NCBI GenBank assembly: GCA_013399115.1
Contig: VXAA01004384.1
Coordinates: 388,410-452,409, forward strand
Source: Anseranas semipalmata
Taxonomy: Eukaryota > Chordata > Aves > Anseriformes > Anseranatidae
DNA: 64,000 nucleotides
Direction: 5' to 3'
The notes below the pieces were generated by a model that did no database searches, was not told where the DNA came from, and saw only the letters and a program-made list of their open reading frames with translations. Position 1 is the first letter of the stretch; each line of letters begins with the position of its first letter. A program made the position numbers and the translations under genes. Shown piece after piece: positions 36,301-49,500 of this stretch.

Positions 36301-39300
36301 TAGTAACCCACTGCAGCACAACTTCTGCCAATGATTCACCAGCAAACCCCATGTGCAAACACTACCAAGATGCTGCAGAACAAACGGTCCTCACAGATGC
36401 ACACTGTTACAAGCAGTGTTTGCTCAACACACAGAATAAAAGACTGAAGCAAAGAAAACTAACGGCTCCACTCCAGGTTTTACGTCTCAACATCAGGCAT
36501 GTTGCTTCCCTTCTATACGTGGATTTATCCTCTGAAAAACGGCGCTAAAGGAGGCTGAAATCCACCAGCAGAGCACACAGAAAGGTTTTGTTTTTTGAGC
36601 AGTGTGCTGGGAAGCCCTGACGTGGGCAGTTGTAAACAGTTCAGAACAAGACTGCGTGCATTGGCATGCACGGCCAAAGTACTAGGATCACGTGTAGAAA
36701 GGAGGTTGATGGCCTGACTCTGTTATCCTCTCAAGAACCCTTATCAAACTTGTATTTCAAACACAAGTGAAAGCAGTGAGTGGGTGAAAGCTGATCACCA
36801 AGATTAACACGCTGCAGTTGTGTCAGTAACTTCACTCTTCGGGATTTTGGAACACCGCAATTAACGTAGCTGCAACAAGCACCAGAAAGCGTCCTGGCCC
36901 AAAGCTAAGGTTACGTTTCGCAGTGGGTGACAATAACATTTAGGCGGCTGTTTTCATCTGATGAGAAGCAAAAAGCTCTTGATTGTTGGTGATTTGTTAA
37001 TTAAACTTGTTTGATATCACCAAAGCCTGCTATAGCTATTAACAAGAGAATTAGATGAATAACTGAATGAATCATTAGGCAACTGATGAAGCTAAAGTGA
37101 AAAATGCAAATAAGGTAGTGAGAATACTGATGGGGTGGTAAACTATCCTTTCCATTTCTTAAATCAAGAGAGGAAGCCTTTTAAATGGATTTCAACTGTG
37201 ATGAAGCACTCAGTTATGCTAGAACAGGGATCGCAAAGCACATGTTTCTGAGCTGTGTTATTCACGAGGTCAGTCTCAACTAAAGAGATGAAGATGACAA
37301 AGTGCATGCAGAAAGAAGACAGCCATCACGGACTGAAGCCCCCCCACCAAAAAACAAACAAACAAACAAACAAACAAACAAAAAAAAAAAAACACAACCA
37401 GAAGGTATTCCTGAGCGACGCAGAACGCCGAAATCCTCTCACTACATGACTGCCTAACATTTGAGCCACAGCACAGTGATAAAATTTTAGTGGCTAAAAG
37501 TAACTATAAACTTAATACCATCAGTGAGTATTTCCAGCTACTCAGGAAACTATACTGGTTTCTAGATGCAACAGAACAATTAAGAAATAAAGCCTCAGAA
37601 ATAAGGAATAAGAACAATTTTTAATCCATGGTAAGGAACATTTATGTCATCTACCCTCAGGCATCTAATGCAAGTGTCTGGATTCCTTATCCAGACAACA
37701 GAGTGGTAAGCTCTCATCATAACTCTCTGGGTTACTGTAAATACCCACTTCTAAGACCGGGTCCAACGGCTGCTAGACAATGCTTCTGGAAAACGAAAAG
37801 CCTTCTCCAACAAAGTGTGGAAGGTCACTGTTTTAACTAGCACAGCTACAAAGAAAGAACAGTATTATACCTGTAAGTTTTCCATGCTGCAATAGACCTC
37901 TGCACCATTAAACAGGGAAGGAGAAAAGCCTTGCTCCTCAGGCAGAGGACAACGAAGAAACACAAAGGAATCATCTTCAGCTTGTTAAGCAGTTTCCCCT
38001 TGTAGTTATTGAAAGCTTTGGCCTAATCCTTCAATTTCCCTGTTAGCTTAAAAAAGAGGAAGGGGAAAATCTTATTTCCCTACTTTACAATGTTCGCAAG
38101 GTAGCATTTACAGCTTGTGAAAATGCCTTGAGATTCTCAGATAAAATACTGCAAGTAGAATGTATTAATTTGCATTTACACATGTAGTTAGAATTTACAT
38201 TTTATATCAATGCATTTTAGAGACTGGGGACTGTATTGAGCACTTCATTCGTCCCTTGCTGTTCCTACCACTTGTGATACCACCTAGATCAAAGCAAGAG
38301 AGAGAAAAGTCTCACAAAATTGCATGTCTCAGCCTTCATGATCTGCAGCTGTCCTAATCCCTAAAAGCACCAGCTACACAACCAGACTGTCACCGAAGAG
38401 AAGCAAGTAACAGGTACATATGATACCCATAAGATGAGTAAAAACAGAACATGACTTCCAGAAAGGCTTGAAGAATACGTTTGGGTACACACTAAAGCAG
38501 AAACACTGAGACCGGAACGAGAAAGCTCTGCGAGCCCTACATTTGCACTGGCAGATAGCAGGATGAAAAAAAGAGCATAGAATGTCTTTGTACATTCAGG
38601 ATTCCGCTACTGCTTTATTTAACACCATTCCCAGCGACACAGAAATTGCTACAGAAAACAACCAGAACATTTTTCCAGTATTATCTGAATGCAAAATTCA
38701 GCTTATTTTATATCTTCCTTTCACTACAGAAGCATATTGGTGCTTTTCAACCTAAGGGATGCCTTACAAACCCATGCTTAGAAACACTGGGTTCAGTCAC
38801 ATCGACCACAGATGTCTACCCCAAAACCAGGGCTCTTCTTGGAAGGAGCACAGCAATTCATGTCCAACATCAAGAATGTGGACTAAGGACTTGAGAACCC
38901 CACATCAACTACCTGCACGACTCTGCATGGAGTACCTAGTCTCTCCATGATTCAGTTCCTCATATTATAAATTTGCAGTACACTCTCAGGTTAAAAAATA
39001 TCACTTAGCGATCTTATCTTTTACTGCATAATATGCATGTGGGATGATAAATAAACCTTGAAGATTGCTCCTATTGTTTTTCCTATTATTTTTCCTCCCC
39101 TTGCTCTAGATTTTTCTGTTAACATCGCAGGAACAAATGAAAGTCTTATCAGTGGAAGTAAGCCAGGGACAAAAAATAAAATTGTTTGAATGATATTCTT
39201 CTGGGTCTCTCTTTGCAAACAATTTTATACCAGTTATTGTTAGAATAGGTTTCACTCAATCAGCTGACATGCTTCTGTATAGGTCTTGTGACAAGCTACA

Positions 39301-40549
39301 TCAAGTAATTTATTCTGGAGGTGACAAGTGGATTATTATGGTTCAAGAATTGAAACAGGAATGGGCTCAGTAACATGATAAGGACAAATCAATAACATTG
39401 ATATTTAGATCCTTACACTGTGTATTGCTTTTACAAGCCAAGAATATCGTCTTTTTCTAGGTCACAAGGTAATGCAGATGCAATATATTCCATGTGCCAG
39501 ATCTTGTACTGAAACTTGAGTAGAAATAATCCAACATCTTAGAAATACTTAATTGTTGCCACATTTACAGGTATTAATAGGGAAAAAAAGCACCAGAAGC
39601 ATTCCTGTGGGACTGTCAGGTACACAATTGGTACTTCTCCTGATACACACGAAAGGATATTGAAGGAGGAGGTAAATTTGGCGCTCATTTTGTCAATTAA
39701 TATGCAAGTTAAGGTACAACACTCACAAAATCAGCTGTGACTGGAAATCAACGCCAGAGACAAAAATAGCAGGCACACAGGTAGAGACAGACTTTTCCTG
39801 AAGCAGAGAGGTAAGCTGCTGATTTGATTACATTCTCCAGATAGCAACAAGAATTATCTTGCTGAGATACAGAGTTGAGGGATAAGAAACCACTCCAGAC
39901 AGTCATTATCAAGTGAGCACTGTAACCTTTCAAATACAAAGCCCTACCTACACACGTTATAATCCAAGAGCAACAACAAGACTACCAGGCTCCCTCATCT
40001 GCAATATCCTTTTGCATTTGCAGTCTAAATTACACTGGCTTTTGCTTTACAGGCTTATCACATTTTGAATTCATGTTTAATTTGATGTCCAGAGTCCCCC
40101 CGCACAGTAATACCCTCCATAAAAAGGCAATACTGTTGAAAAATAGCATGACAAGAAATCTATTTGGCTTCACTCTGAATATTACACCTAATTTTTAATA
40201 AATTCACGTGAAATATACTGACATATTTCAAATTAAAAAAAAAGAGGCATAAAAGAAACCAGGGATCCTTTATTTTCACAAGAAATAAGACTGTCTCGCA
40301 AGCTAAACACATAAAACTTCATTTTTCCTTAATTTACAGAACACGTGGTAGAACTTTGTAAATATTTGAAAAGAGATAACATAAAAGAGTAAAGGAGTTA
40401 TTAGGGGTAACACATGGGAACCTGTCTGGGAATGAAAGATGAAAAGAGGAAGGGCAGGGAAGATTTGAGTTCCACTTTGTAACCACTGTTGACTGGTTTA
40501 TGCAGAGGTAATGCAAGTGAAGCAGCACATTTTACTAACTATTAATTTC

Positions 40550-40580
<31 letters not shown>

Positions 40581-43500
40581 ACATTAGGAACCAACTATGC
40601 ATTCGTGCTCCACTGATGACAATAATTAAGAAAAACAGATTACTATTAAGCATTTAATTAGCTACCCTTTTGTGCATGAGAGTAATGACCTGCTACCAAA
40701 TCCCCAACTCACAGTCTGTATACAAATAAAAACCGGAAAATAAATAACGGTTGCTTCAGGATGGCAGCACTATGTGGTATGAAGGAAATGAGCAACATGA
40801 CAGCACAGCATCCTAACCAGGAAAGCCCTCAGCTACCCATGGAGGAAATACCCTGTGCTACAGAAGCAGAAGGTCAGCTTCTGGGAACAGCTTTGTCTTT
40901 TGTACATTCATAAGCTCAGCTCAGGCATACTGGGAGGAGTGCTGCTTTGTTCCAGCCAGCTTTGAAATACAACAGCTATCGTGTTGTCTTCCACAGGACT
41001 CCTACTTGTTTGTTAGTATCTGGGTGGTGAGCATTAACTCAGCTAAAATAAAAAGGAATTCAAGCCTATTTAAGCATCAGCAGAAGGCCCATTATATTGG
41101 TAACCTAATTTAGTAATTCTCTGACATTGTTTGTTCAACTATGTCTCTCATTATATAATTAAAGCTAATACATAATACTGGCAGGCCATGGAAACTGCTA
41201 CACCAGACACTCTACAATGAAATAAAAAACAAAACAATACAGAAAGATACTTACTAGTTGGGTATATACACTTGTTTTAGCTTGCTTTCTGCTTCTGCTG
41301 CTTTCAATCGTTTCTTTAAAAAGAAAAAAACAACAAAGTTAGAATAAAAAAGAAAATAAGGGCTATTTTACCTGGGAGTCAAGTAAATCACCTGTAAAAA
41401 CTTTAGCACTCATTAACAAACAAGTTTTCCTTTCACTGAGCAGCTATCATTTTCCAATAGGAAAACATACTCTGAAAACGGTTGTGGGTATTAAATGACT
41501 ACATACACAGCACTTTGAAAAAGTCAAGCAGATTACAAACTACTATTTATAAGGACAATTTTTTCATTCCCATTCACTCCAATACAAATTCATACATTGT
41601 TCCCCCCGTAACTCTTTTTCTTCCCCTGCAGAGAAAGATCTGACATCAGCCTGTGCTTGGCGTCTTTGATAATACACAACAACTGGATAATAACAGGGAT
41701 AGTAAAACACCTTCTCCGTCATATTTCCTCAACAGCTGAAACAATTTAAAGAGTTTGAAGGAAGACTTTTTTTGCTGATAGTCCTCTTTTCCTTTTTTTT
41801 TTTTAGAAAAAAAAGGATTGAAAACTGACTCACAGTGGAGATTTTCTTTAAAACTCAAAAAGGCTACAAGCTTAACTGAAAACTGACACAGAATTACCCA
41901 ATACATTTGTTAATTATAGCATGTAATAACTTCCTACTAAACATCAGCCACGGGCAACCCATACATTTGCACTTTCTAAAGATGAAAAGCTTTAGGTAGA
42001 CAAAAACCACTTGGTTATCCCCCTTTTAGACAAAAAGGAAATAAACCGCAGGCACAAATCTTAGGGGCCAGGTAGCAAAGAAAATCAAGGGGATAAAAAG
42101 GGAGAGGTTAACTAGACCAATCAGCTCCTAGTAAAAAAAAAAAAAAAAAAAAAAACCACCTTTCCCAGGAGATATTAAGGAACCTCACATGTTCAATGAA
42201 AAACACGCACAAAAATAGCCTTTCAGAGCATGGGGACACACATTTAGAAGTACACAGAGTTTGTCTCTTTACATGGCCTTATTTTGGTAAAACCAGCCAT
42301 TAACTTCCATCCCCATTTCTGGAGTAGCTGGATTACAGGATCCTTTCAATGGGAAGCAGAGAATAAATTCCTCCAGAATGGTGGTACTCTTCTCTGTTTC
42401 AGACCATGGCACAAGAGGAAGACACAAGAACATGGCAGAGGAAGACAATTAGCAGGAGCTTTACTTACTGGCCAAGAATTCCTTTTACAACTCATACCTT
42501 CACACTGTTTAAAAGGAGAGAAATTCTAAGGTGCAAATTTCCTCTTTGTTACATAAACTAAATGAATTTAGGGTGAAAGAAACCTCTGGAGGTCTCTACG
42601 ACAATCTCCTGCTGAAAGCAGGGTACATGCTCTTCAACATCCGTGGCAGTATCAGCAGCCTGCATAAAGTTACGTCAATGTTTTCCAGACAAACCAGCAG
42701 TGCAGTGTTTGCTAGGGGTTTTACACATATTCTAGACAAACAGATTAGTTTAAAAAAAATTTTTTTTTTTTAAACACAAGCAGCCACAAGGCACAGTGTA
42801 GGAAAATAACTGTAAAGCAAAAGTCAGTATCTGCACTAAGAAGCACAAGAAAATGTAATAAATTTGAAAAAAAGTGTGTCACATAGGAATATATAAATTC
42901 TCTTTACAGGGACATGATGGACACATGTAAAAACAATGAAGTAAAAGCTTCCAGCATGCATAAAGCTCGCTTTGATCAGAGGGGCAGTCTTAATCAACAG
43001 TTTTCCATTTGACAGCCTGACAGTTCCTCACCTAAACTCTCTAGACTCCTAAAGAATTCCCCTCTTACCTTTTCCAGCAAATAAAAGTCAACCCATCTTA
43101 GAAATCAAAGAATTAAGGTGTCAGACTAGAGAACAAGGACTGAGAAAACAGCTATCGAAAGTTATTCAGAGACTACGAGTATGCCTTCAGAAAGCTGCAT
43201 CCAAAAGCAGACTTCTTGCTGCTGGTGCAAGCAAGTTTCCCAGGTTGGTTGCTTCTGTTAAATCTGGTCTCAGATAGACAGACCAAAAGCTGTCCTTGAG
43301 AAAGCCCAAACAGACTTCATGGAGACGATCCTTATCAATCCTGCAGCCTTGGAGGAATCGACAGTACACACTGTATTGGCAATCAGTAGGAAAATTAAAG
43401 AGGTTCTCCCTCTGTATAGAACCCAGAAATTCCAAGTTGAGCACTTTTAAAACACCTTGCTCAAGTCATTTTAGCTAAGTAACCAAAGCATCCAATGATA

Positions 43501-46500
43501 GGCATCAACAAGTGCTGCGAAGATGGTTCTCCAATAGCATCAGAAACCATTCTTTACCTTCCAGAGAGACATTACCCCCAAAAAATCCTCCTTTAACAAA
43601 ATGCATGTTCAGGTGCCTTTCTGCCATGAACTGAAGGCTGTTCCACCCTCAGCCCGGACTAAAAAAAATCTTCTTTCCCCAGGCACAAACTGCCATGGGC
43701 AGTTATGTCAGAAGACCAACAGCCACAGAGCTCATGCTCTCCCCAGGAATTACAAGTAGTCTACCATCAGATACTGATAAACACTTAAAATACTGCTTGA
43801 TGAACCTTGTACAAGAATCATATTTCCTTGAGGCCAAAGCAGGAAATTCGGGGAACTTCCACCGGTAGAAAACTGTTTTGTTTTTTTAAATTTCCACTAG
43901 ATTTCTAGTGGAAACTGTGGGGGGAAAAAAGCTGCAGTGTTCTTGACAAAAGCTCCCAAGGGCACTATCTAGAGACATTATGTTGTGACAGTCTTGGAAA
44001 TCTATGAACGGAAAAGCTTCATGCAAGCACAAAGCATTTCTAACAGCTGAAATATTCTGCTATCCACAATGTAAAGTCATTTGCCTCAGAGACATGGTTA
44101 ATTTAGCTTGTTAAGCAACATTTTAGTAAAGTAGTGATGAATGTTAACCTCCCACCACAGATTTTGCTCATGACTGATGACCATGGTGCAAGCTCTGAGC
44201 TAACAACTGCCACAGGTCACCTGCACCTAGCAATACCCTCATCTCCTGCAGCTGCCTTGAGATCAAGGCAGAACATCTCATATAGCACGTGCCTTTATTA
44301 CAATCCAGGACACCAGGAAAATTGAAGGCTTTCAGAAGGTTCCACAATGTACTAGATAAGAAGAGGTTGGTTTTGAACTAAGCATTTGTGGCTGTGGAGA
44401 ATCAATAGCCCAGATTTCATGAGCTTCCCCTTCCAACAGTGACTGATAAGAGAAGGTACAAAGAAAGGTGCCTGACATGTAGTCACGCACAATTTCAGAA
44501 CAATCCCTTCACAGAGAAGTGCTTTCCTAAGTCCTTTGCCAGTTATTAATTGATTTGTGCCCGAAGCATATTTATGCTATAAATTCTTAATGTTGTCTGA
44601 TGTAGTTATGAATGTTCTCATCCACAAAAAAACCCTTAGCATTTGTAACTTCTTCTAGAAGCTTGGCCTAAATGAAATCTTTTGTCTCCTAATTATTTAT
44701 ATACGCATATCTTAAGTATGTCCTCATATTTACCTCATCATATTTTCCCCATCTATAAAAGAAAGATATTACCAACTTTTTATTTTTTTAATCCCACAGG
44801 GACCAAGGAATTAAAATACATTAAAATCCTGTACATTCATGTTGGTGCAAACATCTGTCCCTCATATAGCCTCTCCCCAGATTTAACATCTTTCATTATA
44901 ACCACTAAGCTTGAAAGAGTCTTAAAATGTGACATATCACAGCAAACAAATGTTTGTGGTCATTTGCTAAAGACTGAATGTTTATAAAGAGAAAATAACA
45001 GAAGAAACCCAGGAGTTCAGGGGATATTTCAAGGTCCACAATGCAAGAGTTGGGTTGGTAGACAGTGCAGGAGCATCTCAAATATCCTCTAATATTTAGC
45101 CTCTTTTAGTTCATGCTGGGGAAGAGCAGCCTCTAACTTGCACTTTCTGGATTTAGGGGAAAACTTTCACACTGCTTTATTTTCCCCCTCAAAACTCTGA
45201 GCACACAAGTGCTGCTGGGAGGCAGGGGGGAGGCAGTGAGTCCATGATGCCATTGGCAGAAGTGCTTCCAGCTGCCTGTGCTCCTGCAACACATCTCAGC
45301 GCTGGTGTGCGGTACCTACAGTCTGTCGCTTCCTTGCCAAAACTACCATAGTTCCACGTTACTGTAGGCTTAAAAGGAGGTGTTCTGGGATAATATGTCC
45401 TACGTGTGTGGAAAAGCATTTCTTTGATGTTATTTCTACTTTGCCAGTACACAGTACTTTATGAAGGCTAGTACATTAAGATGTTACACACAGCTCTTGC
45501 CTAGCTACAAAGGTTAGCTTTCCTTAATAAAGATGTCATTGCATCAAGATTTACTCAGAGCTCCACCCTTCACACTCCCTACCTCATGTAGTCAAATTTA
45601 ATGGCACTTCCACTTTCTCCATCTTCTCCTTTACATTTGTTTTTTTCAACACTGTGCATACCATAAAGATTCTGTCTCTTCCTCCTACTTCATCTTTGAC
45701 ATGCTGCACTTTTTTAATGGCACTTCCACATAACAAAAAGACAAGCGAGTAGGAATTTGTAATGCTTGATCTTCCTCTTCAAGTTTCATGCTCCTCAAGC
45801 ACAAATGAAAAAGTAAAATTGAAGTCTTTAACCCTAAAAAAGCATATGACTAATTCAAATGATCATTTGCCACTGCCATGCCCTGAGCTATTCTCAACTG
45901 CATTGCAACAGCTGGAGAGTGTTATGCTTTAAAGTTTTCAGAACTTCCCCTCGTGATATACAAAACAGCAGAAGCACTTAAAGATCTTAAAAATAAAAAA
46001 AATAAAAAAATCATCCTGGAACACAAAACTGCCTAAGAACGCAGCTTTCATTCTGAATGAAAACATAGGCATGCCTGAACATCAAACTCTTTAAGAGCTT
46101 TTGAATTGCTGGGAAAAGCCATCAACAGCAGTTACTCAGTGGATGCCATTTCAAACCCTTCTAAATCAAAAATACATGTTCTTGTGAATTGATATGTGAA
46201 ATCTGTCTCAAAAAAGATGCATTCAAAGGAGACATATGATACTGAACTTGGAATGCCTCTCCCTCATTTTCTTCAGGACAACTCTGAAAGGGTATCTTTG
46301 AAAGGACAACTCTTGGGATCACTTTGAACAGAAGTTCAGGAGCCTGCATCGGACCGTAAGTTCTGTGTTGACTTTGCAGGAGAATTATTCCTTCTAGCAG
46401 TTCTACCCTTGGAGGGTTTGACCTCCTCTTGAAGTGACTGAACTTCTAATTACTTTGATATCTGTCGAAAGCAAGCTGAAGCCAAATAGAAATCACTGTG

Positions 46501-49500
46501 TAAGAGATCCAAGAGCAAGCTTCAAAAACAGGTCACTTTGCATCCATCTCAATCACATCATCCTACTCACAAGACAAGGAAGTGCTGTACTAAGCCTTCC
46601 CATCCCAGGTATACCAAGCATCAGACCTTCCCCACGCATTTTTTTTCCCCTCCATACACGCACAAACATTTCTGTACGGCAACATTTCAACAAGCACGCC
46701 TTCTGCTACTTATTTCCAGAATATTCTGACTACTGGAACTCTTGTTTTAAGCTTGCGCAGGACTCTGCGTTTCCCTTATTGTTCAGTTCTGAGAAAAGGT
46801 CTTTTTTTTAAGTCAACTCAAAATTTAGCTTCCTCAATGTCAAGAAACAGATAGATTCTTCCTCAGGATTATGACAGAGTGCTTTCTTGCTCCGAGAAAA
46901 TCTCAAAGGAAATACAGAAGGAAGTAAACAGTTCCCACTAACTCGTTTTCAAAGCAGGCAATTTGCTTGTGACAAAACCTTCATTACGAAGTTGTGTAAT
47001 TCACAACAATAGTCTAAATAGATGTTTTTAAGTGCATTCAGCCAGAGAGTCCACAAGAATGAGCAAGTTAACAGTTTTTTTGTTTTGTTTTTAGGACAAT
47101 AACATACAGACTTGGAAAATAATTTAATCATCCCCTTAAAAGGAGGACAAGTGAAAGTGAAGCAACTCGGGATACACACTTGTCATATCCTTACTTAGCA
47201 CATTTTTCAATATGTATGGAAATGCTGTTAGCCCCAGAACCATTTTGTGGTATTAGACTAAAGAAAGAATCTACACAGACAAAACACTGAAGAAATAGAT
47301 GGAAAAAGTGGTGAGGGATGTGCTTTGTCAAAGACTTAGTACATGTCAAGTAAAAAATAAATGCAAAGCACCATTATTTCAAATACAACTTCCTATGCTT
47401 TCTTTGTGGTTATATATAGATAGCTCTCCCAGGTCTTTTATAAATGTTTAATAGTATTATTGGCTTGTACAATCTGGGAATTTGAGATGAGGTCTTCAGC
47501 TCAGTTCAAACTTAATTGATGCAATATCTCTGTTCTGCAATTTCTACCTGTTCAGCTTATGCTCATACTGTCTCCTAAGTGCATTGCCTCTAATTGGAAG
47601 TTTTCCCCAAATCCCACTCTCTGGTACACCGCTGGGCAGCACACGTGAGGTACAACAGTATAATCATGATAGAAAACCCGCTGCATAGGAATACAGGAAA
47701 ACAATATAAGAAACTGTGTGTGTGTGTGGGGGGGGGGTTATCATTTTATTGCTGCAAAAGCAAATAATCGAAGTCTTTCATGCAACTATCCCCTCTGCAA
47801 TTTTGTCTTTATAATAAGGAAGTTCAGGAAAGTGGAAAGAGCAAAAGAATTTAACCACTTCCCAATGAAAGCACCGTTTCTACAGCTGTCTCTCCTTCCC
47901 AAAAATATTTGCTTTCTCTCCATTGTCTAGGACTGGAAGCAGTGTTTCAAGACCTGGTCAACATCATTAAGAAACACAAAAAGCAAGAGAACTTACTTGA
48001 GTTTATCTTACTGCTGCATACTTCCACCCCAAGGTCTGGAAGCAAACATCTGGACCACAATACTAACCTGTCTCCCATGGTATCCAAGAGTAAGCATCAA
48101 AAAAACTGCTCCCAACCTCTTATTTCTCAGCGCCCACTGATGCATACCTTGAGATGGGCAGAAACAGAACTTCAAAGCTGCAAACGTATCGTGGATTTTC
48201 TGAGCAGGATAGTGCTGCTTTTGCCTCTAACCTTTCCTAATTCCTAGTACTGCTAACTGTTTTGACTGCACAGGGGTGACATTTCACGCAACAGCCTATT
48301 TAAGATTCTAGTTTTCACTGACAGATAAAGTAGCTTTCCTCACTTTTTCCGATACCTACCATATTGCTAGATAGATTTTTATCTTTACAAGAACAGAGGT
48401 GAGATAAAAGATGTGTGGAAGGAAAAGACTAATTGATTCATCTCAGTGCAAATACTTAGTGTAGTACAGGTTGAGTACACTCAGGTCTCATCTCCTAAAT
48501 GGCTGTAGTCAGACAGTACAGAAGCACTCACTATTACATTGGCACATTTTTTCTCCACTGTGCAAGCTTCTGTCACTGTCCCACTTGCCTACCATGCATT
48601 TCCTTATGAGAGGGAAAAATTTCCATCAAGGAATGAACTTGGGAAAATATTGGAATGAGGATGCAACTATTAATCCTGCTTAATATTTAAAAAGAAAAAA
48701 GAAACATAAAATTTATTCAGAAAGGGTTCCGATTTGTCCTGAGGAGCCCTCTGTAATTTAAACAGTGTTCCAATCAGAAAGAGAATGGTTAAAAAAAAAA
48801 AGTGTTACAGACCTTGATGGCTAAATATAGCAACATGCTGGTCAATGCCCCAGGCATCAAGTCCTTATCCTAGGCTGAGTATCTAACGAAGCAAGTTAAG
48901 GCAGGACATTTCTGTAACTCCACTTTTTCTAATACTTTAAATAGATGCCTATACATTATACTAATAATTACCATGACAAATCCATTATGTATTTCTCCCT
49001 TTTAATTAATTTTCCTATTAAATATTGTAAGTATTTTTCAGCAACATCCGATATTCTACAAAATTTTGCATGCTTCTTGCATCGTGCTTTCATTATTTAA
49101 GGTACCAAGCAGCCTTTGTATTTAAACAAGTAGGAGATAAAAATGACTGTAAACACTAGTCAAAAGTTGATTCTCAAGTATAATGAGTCTGGGAATTTGA
49201 GCCATCAATGCTTCCCACTTTACTTACAGTGCTTACATGGGGGAGACTCTGTGCATCTGCAATCAAAGTCATGGGCAGGCAGAGATGGGGAATAATGATG
49301 ATTGCCTGTTGTACAGCAACCTCCCATTCCCGCACAAAAAGCTAAAACTGAAATTACTGCTGACCTTGAACTTGGTTACTGGCAGAGATTAACTGTATAC
49401 TCTTCCTCGAGCTACTGAATTTCAAACTAGACATTTGAAAGCTCCAAGCAAACATGAAAAGAAAACACAAATGCCAATCCCACAAGTTTATATCTACTGA

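Larger units (their letters stand above)
34201..41254 (-). other. MTA1: MTA1 intron between window exons 8 and 9 (7.1 kb)
   Basis: GT-AG intron with a CAAA repeat (37349-37392), a TG repeat (40550-40577) and an A/T-rich block near 36900-37130 with several homeodomain, POU and SOX-like words. No exon is recognised. Confidence 0.85.

Noticed and set aside
37349..37392. Repeats considered as a CRISPR-like array
   Set aside because: Simple CAAA microsatellite; there are no spacers, and the genome is vertebrate.
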